Shown: positions 16,906-26,115, numbered from the stretch's first letter. The stretch is 64,000 nucleotides of DNA from Chloroflexota bacterium (GCA_026707745.1 JAPOWG010000116.1:62001-126000); one strand, 5' to 3'. The notes: a model not told the origin generated them from the letters alone. Numbers and translations: made by a program.

Positions 16906-16949
16906 TCGGCCTATGAGGCCGCATCGGGCGCGACGGCGTCATAGGCCGA
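16906..16949 (-). promoter_or_regulatory. Long hairpin in the rpsO-pnp spacer
   Basis: TCGGCCTATGA (16906-16916) pairs perfectly with TCATAGGCCGA (16939-16949), an 11-bp stem with a 22-base loop. In E. coli the rpsO-pnp spacer carries an RNase III hairpin used for pnp autocontrol. The position here is equivalent, but that role is inferred. Confidence 0.5.
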
Positions 16950-16952
16950 CCA

Positions 16953-16977
16953 TCCCGCTTCCGTCCCACAAGCGGGA
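16953..16977 (-). promoter_or_regulatory. Hairpin immediately after rpsO
   Basis: TCCCGCTT (16953-16960) and AAGCGGGA (16970-16977) form a perfect 8-bp stem with a 9-base loop, directly after the rpsO stop codon. There is no T-run, so it is more likely a processing or stability element than a strong terminator. Confidence 0.5.
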
Positions 16978-16978
16978 C

Positions 16979-17248
16979 TTATCGCCGTAACCCGAGGCGC
17001 TGCAGTAACTCACGGTACACATCCGGTTTCTTCCGAGCGATGTACTTCAAATGGCGGCGGCGCTGTCCCACTAACTTCAGCAATCCCCGCCTGGAGTGCT
17101 CGTCGTGATTGTGTACTTTGAGGTGCTCGGTCAATTGTTCAATCCGTGAGGTGAGCAACGCTATCTGCACCTCTGGCGACCCGGTGTCACCTTCTTCGCG
17201 GGCGAAATCGCTGATAATCCGTGTTTTGGTCGCTTTGTCCAAAGGCAT
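16979..17248 (-). CDS. rpsO: 30S ribosomal protein S15
   Basis: S15 is a primary 16S rRNA-binding protein. The 89-residue sequence contains the family core: DTGSPEVQIALLTSRI, LTEHLKVHNHDEHSRRGLL, and VGQRRRHLKYI. The length is exactly that of the family. AGGAGG lies 10 bases upstream of the ATG. The gene is followed by pnp after a 200-bp spacer with two hairpins. Its own leader (from 17397) contains a repeat element and an ACAGGCA/TGCCTGT hairpin (17363-17384), a possible site for S15 autocontrol. Confidence 0.97.
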   Translation of the reverse strand: MPLDKATKTRIISDFAREEGDTGSPEVQIALLTSRIEQLTEHLKVHNHDEHSRRGLLKLVGQRRRHLKYIARKKPDVYRELLQRLGLRR

Positions 17249-17277
17249 GCTTTCCGTCCCTCCTGTTCATGTAAACC

Positions 17278-17352
17278 GCGTAGCTCGCGCCACGATAAGG
17301 CTATCTATGTTGCGTGAGCGCGGCAGAGCTATTCGCTGCTGCCGAGCGGCTA
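17278..17352. repeat. Dispersed intergenic repeat, copy A
   Basis: This copy has GTTGCGTGAGCGCGGCAG near 17309-17326 and ends ATTCGCTGCTGCCGAGCGGCTA (17331-17352, read in two parts). It shares this layout with copies at 27760-27847, 28971-29063 and 47671-47742. It sits in the rpsO leader. Confidence 0.6.
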
Positions 17353-17403
17353 TCGTCACCGAACAGGCAGGACAGTTTGCCTGTCGGTCTCAAAAGCGCG
17401 ATG

Positions 17404-17432
17404 ATTATATCAGTTCAAGGAAGCCGCAACAA
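17404..17432 (-). promoter_or_regulatory. Candidate rpsO-pnp promoter
   Basis: On the minus strand, TTGTTG (complement of 17427-17432) and TATAAT (complement of 17404-17409) are 17 bp apart. The -10 is extended by TGA immediately upstream (TGnTATAAT), which can compensate for the weak -35. The leader to rpsO would be about 150 nt. Confidence 0.65.
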
Positions 17433-17439
17433 TGCCGAG

Positions 17440-19584
17440 CTATTCATCCGCTTTTTGTAGCTCGTTGACATCGTCATTCGCGACCAATTTCACCGTATGA
17501 TGGGTCCGGAACAAACTATACTGATCTGTACGACCGGGGAGCAAGTTCAGCACGTTTTCGATTCTCATGATCGAGACCCACAGGCCAACGTCCCAACTGT
17601 CCTCTAGACGAGTACTGATATTGGTCGCGCTGATTGTTTGATTCTCGTTGTACATTTCCAGCAAGACGCGCACGAATTCATCGCGCTCGGCCAGCAAGAC
17701 CGCGACAAAGGCGCAATCGGGATTGAGCTCAATGCCTTTGGTGTTGTAGTCGCTGCGCGGGTTTGGGTATTCTTGCACGGTGACCATCTCGTTGACGAGC
17801 AAGTACTCTACAGCGTATTGGAAAGTCACACCGCTATCGAACTCCCGCAGCCGGCGGTGCAAACTGCCCAGCGGGCACCAGGCGAAATTCCGGAAACTGG
17901 TGAATTGCTGTACGCTTACGACAATGCGGGTGACCATGCGGGCCACTTCGGGGTCCGTCTCATAGAGCTTGTGCGGTGGAATGCCGAGCCACTTGCGGTT
18001 GGCCAACTCCGCGTCGTCGACATCCTCTGCGATTTTGCTCGGCACAGGACGCGGAGTTTCGGCAGGAATCCTGATCACCGGTACCAGATCATCTGGATTG
18101 TGGCGATGCGGCACCAATTCGCGCTGCAAGACACGCTCGCGCACCAGACAATCAATCCAATGCGAGCGCCACTGGTCGCTTTCGTTCATGCCGGGACGGT
18201 CGAGATCGCGCTCCATTGCCAATCCCTTTAGCAAGAATCCATAATTGACGTATTCCCAATTTCGCGCGCTCAAAGTGTTGACGACCCGGCGAACCATGCG
18301 CTCCACAATCAACAAGGTTTTGTCAACCACCGGGTTCTGATAACTCAACTCGACAGCGCCGGACGCCGAAAGCTGCTTCAAGATACCTAATGAAATCGCC
18401 TGCGATACCAAATCTTGACCGCGTTCGAAGGAAATCACATCGCCGACATCAATCAATTGCTCTATCAAGGCATGCAAGGTGATCTCGCCGGAGGGAGTCG
18501 CGCTCTGCAGGCGGTAAAACTGGATAATGACACTCGACCACTGAGACGGGATGAAGCTCTCGGCGTCGTCGGCGACCTCCACATGGCTGAGTGACTCATG
18601 TGTTTGCAGATCGGTGAAATCGTCAATGAATTCCAGATGCAAAGAGGGGTGGCTTTGCAAGAGGCGTCCGGTGCTGCCGCGCACACCCCACAAAACAACG
18701 GTCTTGTTCCGCTGAAGCAGTGGATTAATCACGTCATTGAAGTCGCGGTCGCTGCTTGCCAGGATGATGACATCGCCCGCCTCTGGATGGCCGGCATCGG
18801 TAAGGACGTCCCGCGCCATGCGCATATCCGCGCTGTTCTTGCCCGGCAGGTTGAAGACAGGATCAATATTCGCCATCATCAGACGAGACGGCGCGTCGTC
18901 CGCTACCTCTCTTCCCGACGAATCGACCAATGGCGGCAAGGCGCCGCGCTGGCCCCAAGGGGCATAGGCGGACATTTTCACCAATCGTCCGTGCGCCTGC
19001 GCCTGGGAGACGAAGCGTTCGATCAGGTGATCGAGATTAACGACGAATCCCTGCTCGTTCAAGCTAATTGAGATGTTCTCGAAGTCGATGTACACCCAGA
19101 CATTCTTGGGCCGCAAGCCGTACAGGTTTTCCAGGGGCTGGACCAACACATTCTTGGTGAATTCGACGTCAGGAACCGAGTCCTTTTCATTCCAAAGGCG
19201 GATACGGGCGTTAGCCGGCGTCTCCACCTTGTCAATCAGCGGGAGCAAATCTCCCGACCGGCTCGCCACGATCAACTCGTCGATCAGTTTGGGGTCTGTG
19301 GAGAAATAACGCTCTATAAGGGTGTTGACCAGGTCTTCGCGTGCCGACACGTCAAGAATCCTGTAACCGGCGCTGCGGAAAATCGTCTGTGGATCAACAG
19401 GCCAATCACCGTGTTCGGAATCCCAATTTGCCACGGCGACCGCCGTCAGCATGGACGAGTCGTAGAGACCCGCTACCAGAGCGGCGTTGCCGCGCAAGGC
19501 TACTGCCAATTCCTGTAGGTCTATTCCTTCTTGCGAAGCGAATTGCAGGATGTCATCGGCGTCAACAATCAAGTAGGCTGTCAT
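17440..19584 (-). CDS. Large NYN-domain (PIN-like) protein with tandem nuclease-type folds
   Basis: A 714-residue protein. Residues about 160-330 form a clear NYN domain, a PIN-like predicted RNase: VWVYIDFENIS supplies the first Asp, KNSADMRMARDVL the middle acid, and LASSDRDFNDVI the SDxDF signature. Residues 1-150 look like a second, degenerate copy: YLIVDADDI, a middle region, then LIVASRSGDLLPLIDK and ARIRLW, which parallels VVLWGV in the intact copy. The C-terminal half is helical with winged-helix-like segments (about 360-460). AGGA stands 7 bases before the ATG. It is transcribed alone, upstream of rpsO. The biological target is unknown. Confidence 0.8.
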   Translation of the reverse strand: MTAYLIVDADDILQFASQEGIDLQELAVALRGNAALVAGLYDSSMLTAVAVANWDSEHGDWPVDPQTIFRSAGYRILDVSAREDLVNTLIERYFSTDPKLIDELIVASRSGDLLPLIDKVETPANARIRLWNEKDSVPDVEFTKNVLVQPLENLYGLRPKNVWVYIDFENISISLNEQGFVVNLDHLIERFVSQAQAHGRLVKMSAYAPWGQRGALPPLVDSSGREVADDAPSRLMMANIDPVFNLPGKNSADMRMARDVLTDAGHPEAGDVIILASSDRDFNDVINPLLQRNKTVVLWGVRGSTGRLLQSHPSLHLEFIDDFTDLQTHESLSHVEVADDAESFIPSQWSSVIIQFYRLQSATPSGEITLHALIEQLIDVGDVISFERGQDLVSQAISLGILKQLSASGAVELSYQNPVVDKTLLIVERMVRRVVNTLSARNWEYVNYGFLLKGLAMERDLDRPGMNESDQWRSHWIDCLVRERVLQRELVPHRHNPDDLVPVIRIPAETPRPVPSKIAEDVDDAELANRKWLGIPPHKLYETDPEVARMVTRIVVSVQQFTSFRNFAWCPLGSLHRRLREFDSGVTFQYAVEYLLVNEMVTVQEYPNPRSDYNTKGIELNPDCAFVAVLLAERDEFVRVLLEMYNENQTISATNISTRLEDSWDVGLWVSIMRIENVLNLLPGRTDQYSLFRTHHTVKLVANDDVNELQKADE

Positions 19585-20005
19585 TATTCTGTCCTAATAA
19601 ATCAAGCCACCAACCCGACATAGCGCAGGCAGGTGGCATGCACAGGGCCGCCGTGCCGAAGCACAGGCAAGCAAATTTTGGTTTGATCTGGTTGCAACAA
19701 TCATCACATCATTCAAAGAAAAATAAGTACAGGTACGTTTCAGTCTAGCACTGTAAGCTAATCTCCACAAATGTCAGCAGCAGCAAACTATCCGATCCGT
19801 AAATGTACCTTTTTCCAGTTTACCTTCCCGACTAAAGCTCAAAGGACGTCATTGTACAGGAGTTTTTCAATTGTGTCTATTTTCACAATGACAGATTCGC
19901 ATTAGAAGTCTCCTACCATGCCGCGAACGTGAAAAAGGGAAACTAAAAAGCGCGCCGATGGGACTGTAGACGCGCTTTCCATCTATTTGTATACACGAAT
20001 TTCGT
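19585..20005. other. 421-bp intergenic region between proS and the NYN gene
   Basis: No gene was recognised. It is more AT-rich than its surroundings. It contains the proS terminator (19947-19978) and the inverted repeat ATTGTG-TCTATTTT-CACAAT (about 19871-19890), which could be an operator. The NYN gene promoter presumably lies here, but no strong hexamer pair was found. Confidence 0.5.
19947..19978 (-). terminator. Intrinsic terminator after proS
   Basis: AAAGCGCG (19947-19954) and CGCGCTTT (19971-19978) form an 8-bp stem with a 16-base loop. On the minus strand it continues into a T-run (complement of 19945-19949). It lies 28 bp beyond the proS stop. Confidence 0.75.
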
Positions 20006-21448
20006 CTAATAGGCTTTTGCAAAGAGGGCGACTTTTTGGGCAGGTTGCCCAGTCTTGACGCAAAAGCCCCTTCCCCCCGGTTGGTCAAATGGGAAGCAAC
20101 GGATCGTGGCGCCCGTTTCGTCTTTGACGGTCAACTCATCTTCGTCCGATCCGTTCCACCAGGCGCGCGCCCAATTACCGCCCTCAACGACCTGTCTCAT
20201 TTCGTCGTAGCTGCCAACGTCACTGATATGCCGGTCGCGGAAGGCGCGCGCGTCTTCCAAGAGATTAGCCTGTATCGCGTTCAACAGCGCATCTAGCGCG
20301 CCCGCAATGCCGTCCTGGGAAACAAACTGCTTGCCTTCACGCCCCGGGACATCCCGACGCGCCAGCACCGCATTATTGTTCTCTACGTCTTTTGGCCCAA
20401 TTTCGACGCGTACCGGGACACCGCGCATCTCCCAGTCGTTGAATTTGAACCCGGGCGATTGCCCCTCCCGCCGATCGACATGTACACGGATGCCCGCGGC
20501 GTTGATTTGACTTTCCAACCTGTTGACCGTCTCCATAACCAGCGGTTTTTGATCGTCCTTGCGGTAAATGGGGACAATCACAACCTGATGCGGCGCCAGC
20601 TTCGGCGGCAAACGCAGCCCCTTGTCGTCGCCATGTGTCATGACCACCGCGCCTACCATACGGGTACTCAATCCCCAGGACGTGGTCCAGCAATAAGCCT
20701 GCGCATTGTTCTCCGCCAGATAGCGAATGTCAAAAGCTTTGGCGAAGTTCTGGCCCAGATTGTGGCTCGTGCCCGACTGCAGCGCCCTTTTGTCACGCAT
20801 CATCGCCTCGATCGTATAGGTGCGCAAGGCGCCCGCGAAACGTTCCATGCGGCTTTTTTCGCCCTTGATGACCGGGATGGCGGCATCTTCCACTGCGAAA
20901 TCGGCATAGATGTCCAACATCTGCAATGTCTCTTCTTCGGCTTCGTCGTGGGTCGCGTGCGCGGTATGCCCCTCTTGCCACAGAAACTCGGCCGTGCGCA
21001 GGAAAGGACGCGTCCGCAATTCCCAACGTACGACGTTGGACCATTGATTGATCAGCAGCGGCAAGTCGCGATAAGACTGAATCCAGTCGCTAAAGGCCTC
21101 GCCAATAACCGTTTCGGAAGTCGGCCTCACTACCAAGGGTTCTTCAAGTTCCTTCCCGCCGGCGTGTGTGACCACCGCTAGCTCGGGGCTGAAACCTTCG
21201 ACATGCTGCGCTTCTCGCTTGATATAACTTTCCGGTATAAAGAGCGGGAAGTAGGCGTTCTGATGGCCTGTCGCCTTGAAGCGCCGGTCCAAACCGCCCT
21301 TGATGCCCTCCCAGATTTCATAGCCATAAGGTTTTATGATGACACAGCCCCGAACTGGCGACGGCGCCGCCAGATCAGCGCGATATACGATTTCGTTATA
21401 CCAACGCGAGAAATCTTCGCTTTGGGCTGTAACAGCCTGTTCCGACAT
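20006..21448 (-). CDS. proS: Prolyl-tRNA synthetase, archaeal/eukaryotic-type short form
   Basis: This class II synthetase charges tRNA-Pro. At 480 residues it lacks the editing insertion of the long bacterial form. It shows the short-form features: WEGIKGGLDRRF (motif 1 region), FLRTAEFLWQEGHTAHAT (motif 2), GLSTRMVGAVVMTHGDDKG (motif 3), and the C-terminal zinc/anchor domain ending FAKAY with a terminal Tyr. This type occurs in some bacteria, including Chloroflexota, as well as in archaea. The gene is followed by a terminator. A T-box-like sequence upstream was considered and rejected. Confidence 0.95.
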   Translation of the reverse strand: MSEQAVTAQSEDFSRWYNEIVYRADLAAPSPVRGCVIIKPYGYEIWEGIKGGLDRRFKATGHQNAYFPLFIPESYIKREAQHVEGFSPELAVVTHAGGKELEEPLVVRPTSETVIGEAFSDWIQSYRDLPLLINQWSNVVRWELRTRPFLRTAEFLWQEGHTAHATHDEAEEETLQMLDIYADFAVEDAAIPVIKGEKSRMERFAGALRTYTIEAMMRDKRALQSGTSHNLGQNFAKAFDIRYLAENNAQAYCWTTSWGLSTRMVGAVVMTHGDDKGLRLPPKLAPHQVVIVPIYRKDDQKPLVMETVNRLESQINAAGIRVHVDRREGQSPGFKFNDWEMRGVPVRVEIGPKDVENNNAVLARRDVPGREGKQFVSQDGIAGALDALLNAIQANLLEDARAFRDRHISDVGSYDEMRQVVEGGNWARAWWNGSDEDELTVKDETGATIRCFPFDQPGGRGFCVKTGQPAQKVALFAKAY

Positions 21449-21626
21449 TTGAACACGATCCTCTTAAACGATTACGCGATTAGAGTACACGAGACCTTGC
21501 TAATGCCTCGCGCTGCCCCGTCCGCACACTCTTTGCGCGGTGCCAGGTATTATAATGCGCCTCGTCAAGAATGATAGCCTATAACAAGTTGGGGCCTGGA
21601 TACGCCGGCAAGGAAAACCCCATCAG

Positions 21627-21968
21627 CTAATCCAGCTTGGCCTTACGGTCCGCGTCCCCGGCAGCTGGCGCGGGCCAATCGCGCTCGCGGTTCTTGGCAA
21701 GCTTTTTCATAACTTCTTCACCAAGATCAACACCGTTGATTTCGGCCAATTGCAGCAGATACAGCATGACATCCGCCAATTCTTCAGCCAGAGCCTCCGG
21801 GTCGGCGCACTCTTCGCCCCATTGGAAGTGTTCCAAGACTTCACTTGCTTCCAAGACCAGCGAGATGGCCAGGTTCCGGTGACTCTGCGGTTTGGCGGAA
21901 CTGTCGTCAATCCAGCCCTTGCTTTGGACAAAGTCGCGCATGGCCGCCGTCAGGGTTTCCAGGTCCAT
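21627..21968 (-). CDS. MazG-like nucleotide pyrophosphohydrolase
   Basis: A 113-residue all-alpha NTP pyrophosphatase. The metal-binding pattern is visible as LEASEVLEHFQW (EExxE-type helix) and EELADVMLYLLQLAE (ExxD-type helix). A C-terminal KLAKNRERDWP block resembles the dCTPase/RS21-C6 and short MazG-like proteins. It probably cleans non-canonical or excess dNTPs. It lies 22 bp after the polyprenyl glycosylphosphotransferase gene and 178 bp before proS. GGAGG is 12 bases upstream of the ATG. Confidence 0.88.
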   Translation of the reverse strand: MDLETLTAAMRDFVQSKGWIDDSSAKPQSHRNLAISLVLEASEVLEHFQWGEECADPEALAEELADVMLYLLQLAEINGVDLGEEVMKKLAKNRERDWPAPAAGDADRKAKLD

Positions 21969-21990
21969 GTCTTGCTGTCGCCTCCGCAGA

Positions 21991-23463
21991 TCAATACGCG
22001 TTCGGGCTCGAGCGAGTCAACGACTGCCAGATAGTGCGAATGATGATCTTGATATCCAGCCAGAGAGACCAGTTTTCCACATACAGCAGGTCAAAGCGCG
22101 TACGATCGGCGATCGACGTATCGCCGCGCAAGCCTTCCACCTGCGCCAATCCGGTCATGCCGGATTTCTCGCGCAAGCGGGTCATATAATTCGGGATCTG
22201 ACTACGGAATCGCTGGACATACATCGGCCGCTCCGGTCGCGGACCGACCAGGCTCATATGACCCACAATAACGTTGATCAACTGAGGAATCTCGTCCCAG
22301 TTGCTGCGACGCATAAAGCGGCCGATACGGGTGACGCGCGGGTCGTTCTCGACTGTCCAGGTTTGTCCCTGTGATTCCGCATCGGAGCGCATGGAGCGAA
22401 ACTTGATCATGGGAAAGGGACGTTCATCTTGCCCCATGCGCCACTGCCAGTAGAAGACCGATCCACGAGATTCCAGGCGAATCAAGAGCGCGGTCAACAA
22501 CATGAGCGGTGAAAGCAAGATGAGGCCGAGCGACGCGCCGATGAGATCCAGCCCACGCTTTAAGCTTAGCTTCCAACCGCGCAAGGCGATGTCGCGTACG
22601 GTCAGCAGCGGCGTTCCGCCAAGGTCGTCGACATTAAGATCGCCGGCCATATACGAGAAGAGATCGGGATACACTTTTATGTCGACGCGCCCGCGCTGAC
22701 AGAGATTGATCAACTCAACCAGCTCGCCTCGGCGCGGATCGGACAAGGCGACAATCACCTGCTCCACCATGTGCTCGTCGATCAAGCGCGGAATATCCGC
22801 GTATTTGCCGATAATGGAGATGCCCGGGATTTCGTCCTGAGTTTCATTCGCGCTCACGATGCCCACAATGTCATATCCAAGTGAAGGACTATTGCGTATT
22901 TTTTCAGTGATGTCATGGGCGATGCGTCCCTCGCCCACGATCAGCAAGTTGTCGCGAAGGACGCCCTGCCGACGCAGGAAAGCCCAGATTCGTCTGTGAA
23001 TCTCGCGGCCCAGGCCGGTGAGTAACATGCTGAAAAACCATACGTAGAACAAGAGACTGCGCGGATAGATCGCTTCGAATGCGGTATTTTGCAGCACGAA
23101 TTCCTGGATGCCGCTTGCCAGCAGCGTACCCAGGGTAACGACGCCAAGGACATTGCGAAACTGATCAATACGGCTGGAGGCGCGCTTGAGATGGTACAAC
23201 TGCGAAAAATAGAACATCAGAATGATCGTCGCTACATGCAAGACGATCGTTGGCACAAAGTTGGCTAGAGGAGGCTGCTCCTGTGGACGGGCAAAGAAAG
23301 GCAGACTTTCGCGAGCTTCGTAGCCCAGTATGAATGCCGTTACGAGCATGGCGACATCGGCGAGGAACAGAGAAACGGTGGAAAGGGCCTTCAGATGTTC
23401 GTTGTTCCAGCGATAGGACCTAGGCGCTATCCGGACAGAGTCGGATTGCGGATCTCCTTCCAT
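21991..23463 (-). CDS. Polyprenyl glycosylphosphotransferase (exopolysaccharide initiation)
   Basis: A 490-residue membrane enzyme that transfers a sugar-phosphate to undecaprenyl phosphate to begin exopolysaccharide synthesis. Four or five N-terminal membrane segments are followed by a CoA-binding-like nucleotide domain (LLIVGEGRIAHDI, near residue 180). Then comes the catalytic bacterial sugar transferase domain: KRGLDLIGASLGLILLSPLM, FPMIKFRSM, DEIPQLINVIVGHMSLVGPRP and GLAQV. The start at 23463 is supported by AAAGGAGG 9 bases upstream and overlaps the preceding glycosyltransferase gene by 37 bp. The frame stays open further upstream without homologous content. Confidence 0.92.
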   Translation of the reverse strand: MEGDPQSDSVRIAPRSYRWNNEHLKALSTVSLFLADVAMLVTAFILGYEARESLPFFARPQEQPPLANFVPTIVLHVATIILMFYFSQLYHLKRASSRIDQFRNVLGVVTLGTLLASGIQEFVLQNTAFEAIYPRSLLFYVWFFSMLLTGLGREIHRRIWAFLRRQGVLRDNLLIVGEGRIAHDITEKIRNSPSLGYDIVGIVSANETQDEIPGISIIGKYADIPRLIDEHMVEQVIVALSDPRRGELVELINLCQRGRVDIKVYPDLFSYMAGDLNVDDLGGTPLLTVRDIALRGWKLSLKRGLDLIGASLGLILLSPLMLLTALLIRLESRGSVFYWQWRMGQDERPFPMIKFRSMRSDAESQGQTWTVENDPRVTRIGRFMRRSNWDEIPQLINVIVGHMSLVGPRPERPMYVQRFRSQIPNYMTRLREKSGMTGLAQVEGLRGDTSIADRTRFDLLYVENWSLWLDIKIIIRTIWQSLTRSSPNAY

Positions 23464-24332
23464 AGGTCGGGCCCTCCTTTCAGCAACAAAGCCGCCAGAA
23501 TCATCAGGTGCAAAGGCAGATTCGTAGTCTGTCGAAAGTGCTTGCGATAGAAGATCAACATGGCGCGCCAAAACTCGAACTGGGCTTTCTTTGATCGGGT
23601 GCTGGCCGCTCGTTTGACGTGACGCACCGTTACAACTGGATAATACCAGATTTTGTAGCCCGCTTGCTTCATGCGAAAGGCCCAATCCAGATCTTCGCCA
23701 TACATGAAGAAACTTTCATCCAGCAGACCTGCTTTGGCGATGGCTTCTCTGCGCACTTGCATATAGGCGCCGACCACGGAATCCACTTCCAACTCCTGGT
23801 TTTCGTCGGCAAAAGTCATGTTGTAGCGACCAAAACGGCGGTTGCGCGGGAAGAGTCTTGCCAAACCGGAATAATGATAAAAGCTCACCATCGGCGTCGG
23901 AAAGCCGCGACGACAGGCTTTGTCCAGGCTGCCGTCAAGCAGGGTCAACTTCGGTCCCGCTGCGCCAACGTCCGGCCGCGAATCCATAAATTGGATCATG
24001 CGATAAAGGGCGTCCGCGGGCAATTCCGTATCCGGATTCAATAACAGGGCATAACGCGGCGCGCCCGCCTTCGCTTCGCCCTGGGCGCCGAAACCGAGAT
24101 GGCGCAATCCAACATTGTTGGCGCGGGGATAGCCGACGTTCTCGGCATTGACGATGACTTGCGCATCCGGGAAATCGCTGCCGACCATCGTCGCGCTGTC
24201 GTCAGTCGACGCGTTGTCGACGACGACCACGCTGAAACTAAAATCGCCTTCGCTCCCAAACACGGTCTCGAGGCAGCGCCGCAAGTGCTCGCGGGTATTC
24301 CAATTGACGATGACGATGCCGATGTCCTGCAC
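23427..24332 (-). CDS. Family 2 glycosyltransferase
   Basis: A 301-residue GT-A-fold glycosyltransferase. It has IGIVIVNWNTRE at the start, VVVDNASTDDS, ENVGYPRANN, and LLLNPDTELP, which supplies the metal-binding DxD-type motif. FFMYGEDLDWAFRMKQAGY follows as the acceptor-side EDxD motif. It resembles rhamnosyl- or similar sugar transferases of polysaccharide clusters. GTG at 24332 is preferred, with GAGG 5 bases upstream. TTG at 24359 would add nine residues. It overlaps the next gene by 37 bp, so the two are co-translated. Confidence 0.9.
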   Translation of the reverse strand: MQDIGIVIVNWNTREHLRRCLETVFGSEGDFSFSVVVVDNASTDDSATMVGSDFPDAQVIVNAENVGYPRANNVGLRHLGFGAQGEAKAGAPRYALLLNPDTELPADALYRMIQFMDSRPDVGAAGPKLTLLDGSLDKACRRGFPTPMVSFYHYSGLARLFPRNRRFGRYNMTFADENQELEVDSVVGAYMQVRREAIAKAGLLDESFFMYGEDLDWAFRMKQAGYKIWYYPVVTVRHVKRAASTRSKKAQFEFWRAMLIFYRKHFRQTTNLPLHLMILAALLLKGGPDLWKEIRNPTLSG

Positions 24333-24408
24333 TAAAACCTCGATAGCAACAGTTTTCAATTATACACTGAGGAAAGTCTATCACGGCTTATGAGTCGCTA
24401 CACGCCAT

Positions 24409-26115
24409 CTATTGCACTACCTCACAACTCCCTGGATTAAGGCAATACAGAATCAGTCCCGGGTTGTGATAATAGGCGGCCATATTCATCATCGCTTCGG
24501 AGCCCGTCCAGGTCGGGCGCGCGATCTCGGCCAAGCGCGAATATCGACCGTCGAGGGCTTCCAGGTAGGCTCGCTGCTCCTCAATGATAGCGGGCGGGAC
24601 GATCCATTCCGAGCGGTAGATATCAAAAGCGCGCGCATCGGAAATGATCAAATAATCGAAGTCGTCGCCTGACGGCAGGTCTGCCGCATATCCGACAAAG
24701 TGCTGATAGTTTGGGTATATCGCCGAATCCAGGGGCACATTGTAAGAACCATTGACGAAAAAACGGGCGCCCGACGGGATATTGTTATGGATCCAGCGCA
24801 GCATGATCTGTCGGGTATCGGGCTGGGAGAACATCTTTGCCGCTTGTACCGACAGCGTCAGCGGCTGCAAGGTCAAGACAAGGAGCATCCCGGGCATGAG
24901 AAGGCGCGACGACAGCGGTATGCGTTCAACCAGCCATCCAGCGCCAATGGCCGAAAGAAGCGCCATGAAGGGCAAGACCTGAACCAACTGATGTTCGCTG
25001 TGCCCAGGCCGGACCGTTCGCAGCACCACCAGCGAGTATGCCAGCAACATCAGGATTAGGAGCGCGACGACCAGCAATACCGAGTTTTTCGCCAAATGGC
25101 GCGTCGTCGGTCTCTGATTCCAGGCTGCATAAGTCGAAAGCGCCATCAGCAAGATAGCGGGGATGCCCAAGGCGTAGAGAGCGCTATAGGTCAGCAGATA
25201 CCGCAGTCCGGTCCATTGATCGACAAGGAAGAAACTGTGAACTTGCCCGGGCATCTTGTATTGCTCGACGATCCGTGACACGTCGTACCAGAAATGACTG
25301 AAGTCGCGCAGGATATACGGAGAGGCCAGAAAGAAAAACACGGGCATCGCCAGCCAGCCGGCAAGCGCTACCGACAGCATACGCCGCGTACGGTATCGAT
25401 ACAAGAGAACCAGCCCAGCCGGAGCAACGATCAAAGCGACGGCCGCCGCATTGTAGAAGGTCGACGCAGCCAGGCCGGTGGCAATACCGGCCAGAATGTA
25501 CATCCTTTGGCGCCAACGATTGCCAGGACTGTAAAGAGATGCCGCGCAAGCCCACATGGCAAGCATCATCAATGCCGTAGCGGGTACGCTCGGCTTGACG
25601 TAGTGCGCATGTACAACCAGTGAATAGGAGCACCCGACCAAGAGCCCGGCGCAAATCGCCGCGTACCTCCCCGCTATGATGCGAGCGGTGGCGTAGGCGC
25701 AGGCAACCATCACCAAGCCGCCCAGGACGCTGTAGATTCTGGAAAATACATAGAGCGGGAAAGCGGCGTAGTTGCGCAAGGTTTGCCCGTCGCGGTCTTC
25801 AAGCGAGAGACCGTGCGTAGCGCCTGTCAATTGGTAGAGCAAAAAATTGCTGTTGATGATGAGCGAGGGATAATTGAAAAACTCCGGATTCAGGCGCCGT
25901 TTCAATGACATTTCCACTGGAATCGCGACGTTGTGGAAGGAATCTGGATTCACCGGCAGTTGTGCGTGCGCCATGCCATACGGGGCGTAGGATGGAAAAT
26001 ATTCGGGCTCCAGCCAGCCGTATCCGATGCCGGCGATCCGCAAGCCCGCCGCGAATAGCAACAGTATTGTCACCGCCAAGTAATCAATTGGTCGCATCGA
26101 GTGACTCTGCCTCAT
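24409..26115 (-). CDS. GT-C family membrane glycosyltransferase (dolichyl-phosphate-mannose type)
   Basis: A polytopic protein of about 568 residues with roughly ten or more hydrophobic segments. After the first membrane segment (IDYLAVTILLLFAAGLRIAG) comes a large extracytoplasmic loop with the WLEPEYFPSY and PDSFHN region, typical of lipid-linked sugar transferases in this clan. The C-terminal soluble part contains RWIHNNIPSGARFFVNG and DFDYLIISD. It likely transfers a sugar from a polyprenyl carrier to a surface glycan. ATG at 26115 or 26097 are both possible; neither has a strong ribosome site. It lies 61 bp after murE. Confidence 0.82.
   Translation of the reverse strand: MRQSHSMRPIDYLAVTILLLFAAGLRIAGIGYGWLEPEYFPSYAPYGMAHAQLPVNPDSFHNVAIPVEMSLKRRLNPEFFNYPSLIINSNFLLYQLTGATHGLSLEDRDGQTLRNYAAFPLYVFSRIYSVLGGLVMVACAYATARIIAGRYAAICAGLLVGCSYSLVVHAHYVKPSVPATALMMLAMWACAASLYSPGNRWRQRMYILAGIATGLAASTFYNAAAVALIVAPAGLVLLYRYRTRRMLSVALAGWLAMPVFFFLASPYILRDFSHFWYDVSRIVEQYKMPGQVHSFFLVDQWTGLRYLLTYSALYALGIPAILLMALSTYAAWNQRPTTRHLAKNSVLLVVALLILMLLAYSLVVLRTVRPGHSEHQLVQVLPFMALLSAIGAGWLVERIPLSSRLLMPGMLLVLTLQPLTLSVQAAKMFSQPDTRQIMLRWIHNNIPSGARFFVNGSYNVPLDSAIYPNYQHFVGYAADLPSGDDFDYLIISDARAFDIYRSEWIVPPAIIEEQRAYLEALDGRYSRLAEIARPTWTGSEAMMNMAAYYHNPGLILYCLNPGSCEVVQ

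Noticed and set aside
21536..21545. TGGCACCGCG on the minus strand ahead of proS, matching the core of a T-box
   Set aside because: It sits right after a TATAAT, leaving no room for Stem I and the specifier loop. No terminator/antiterminator pair follows, so it is probably coincidence.
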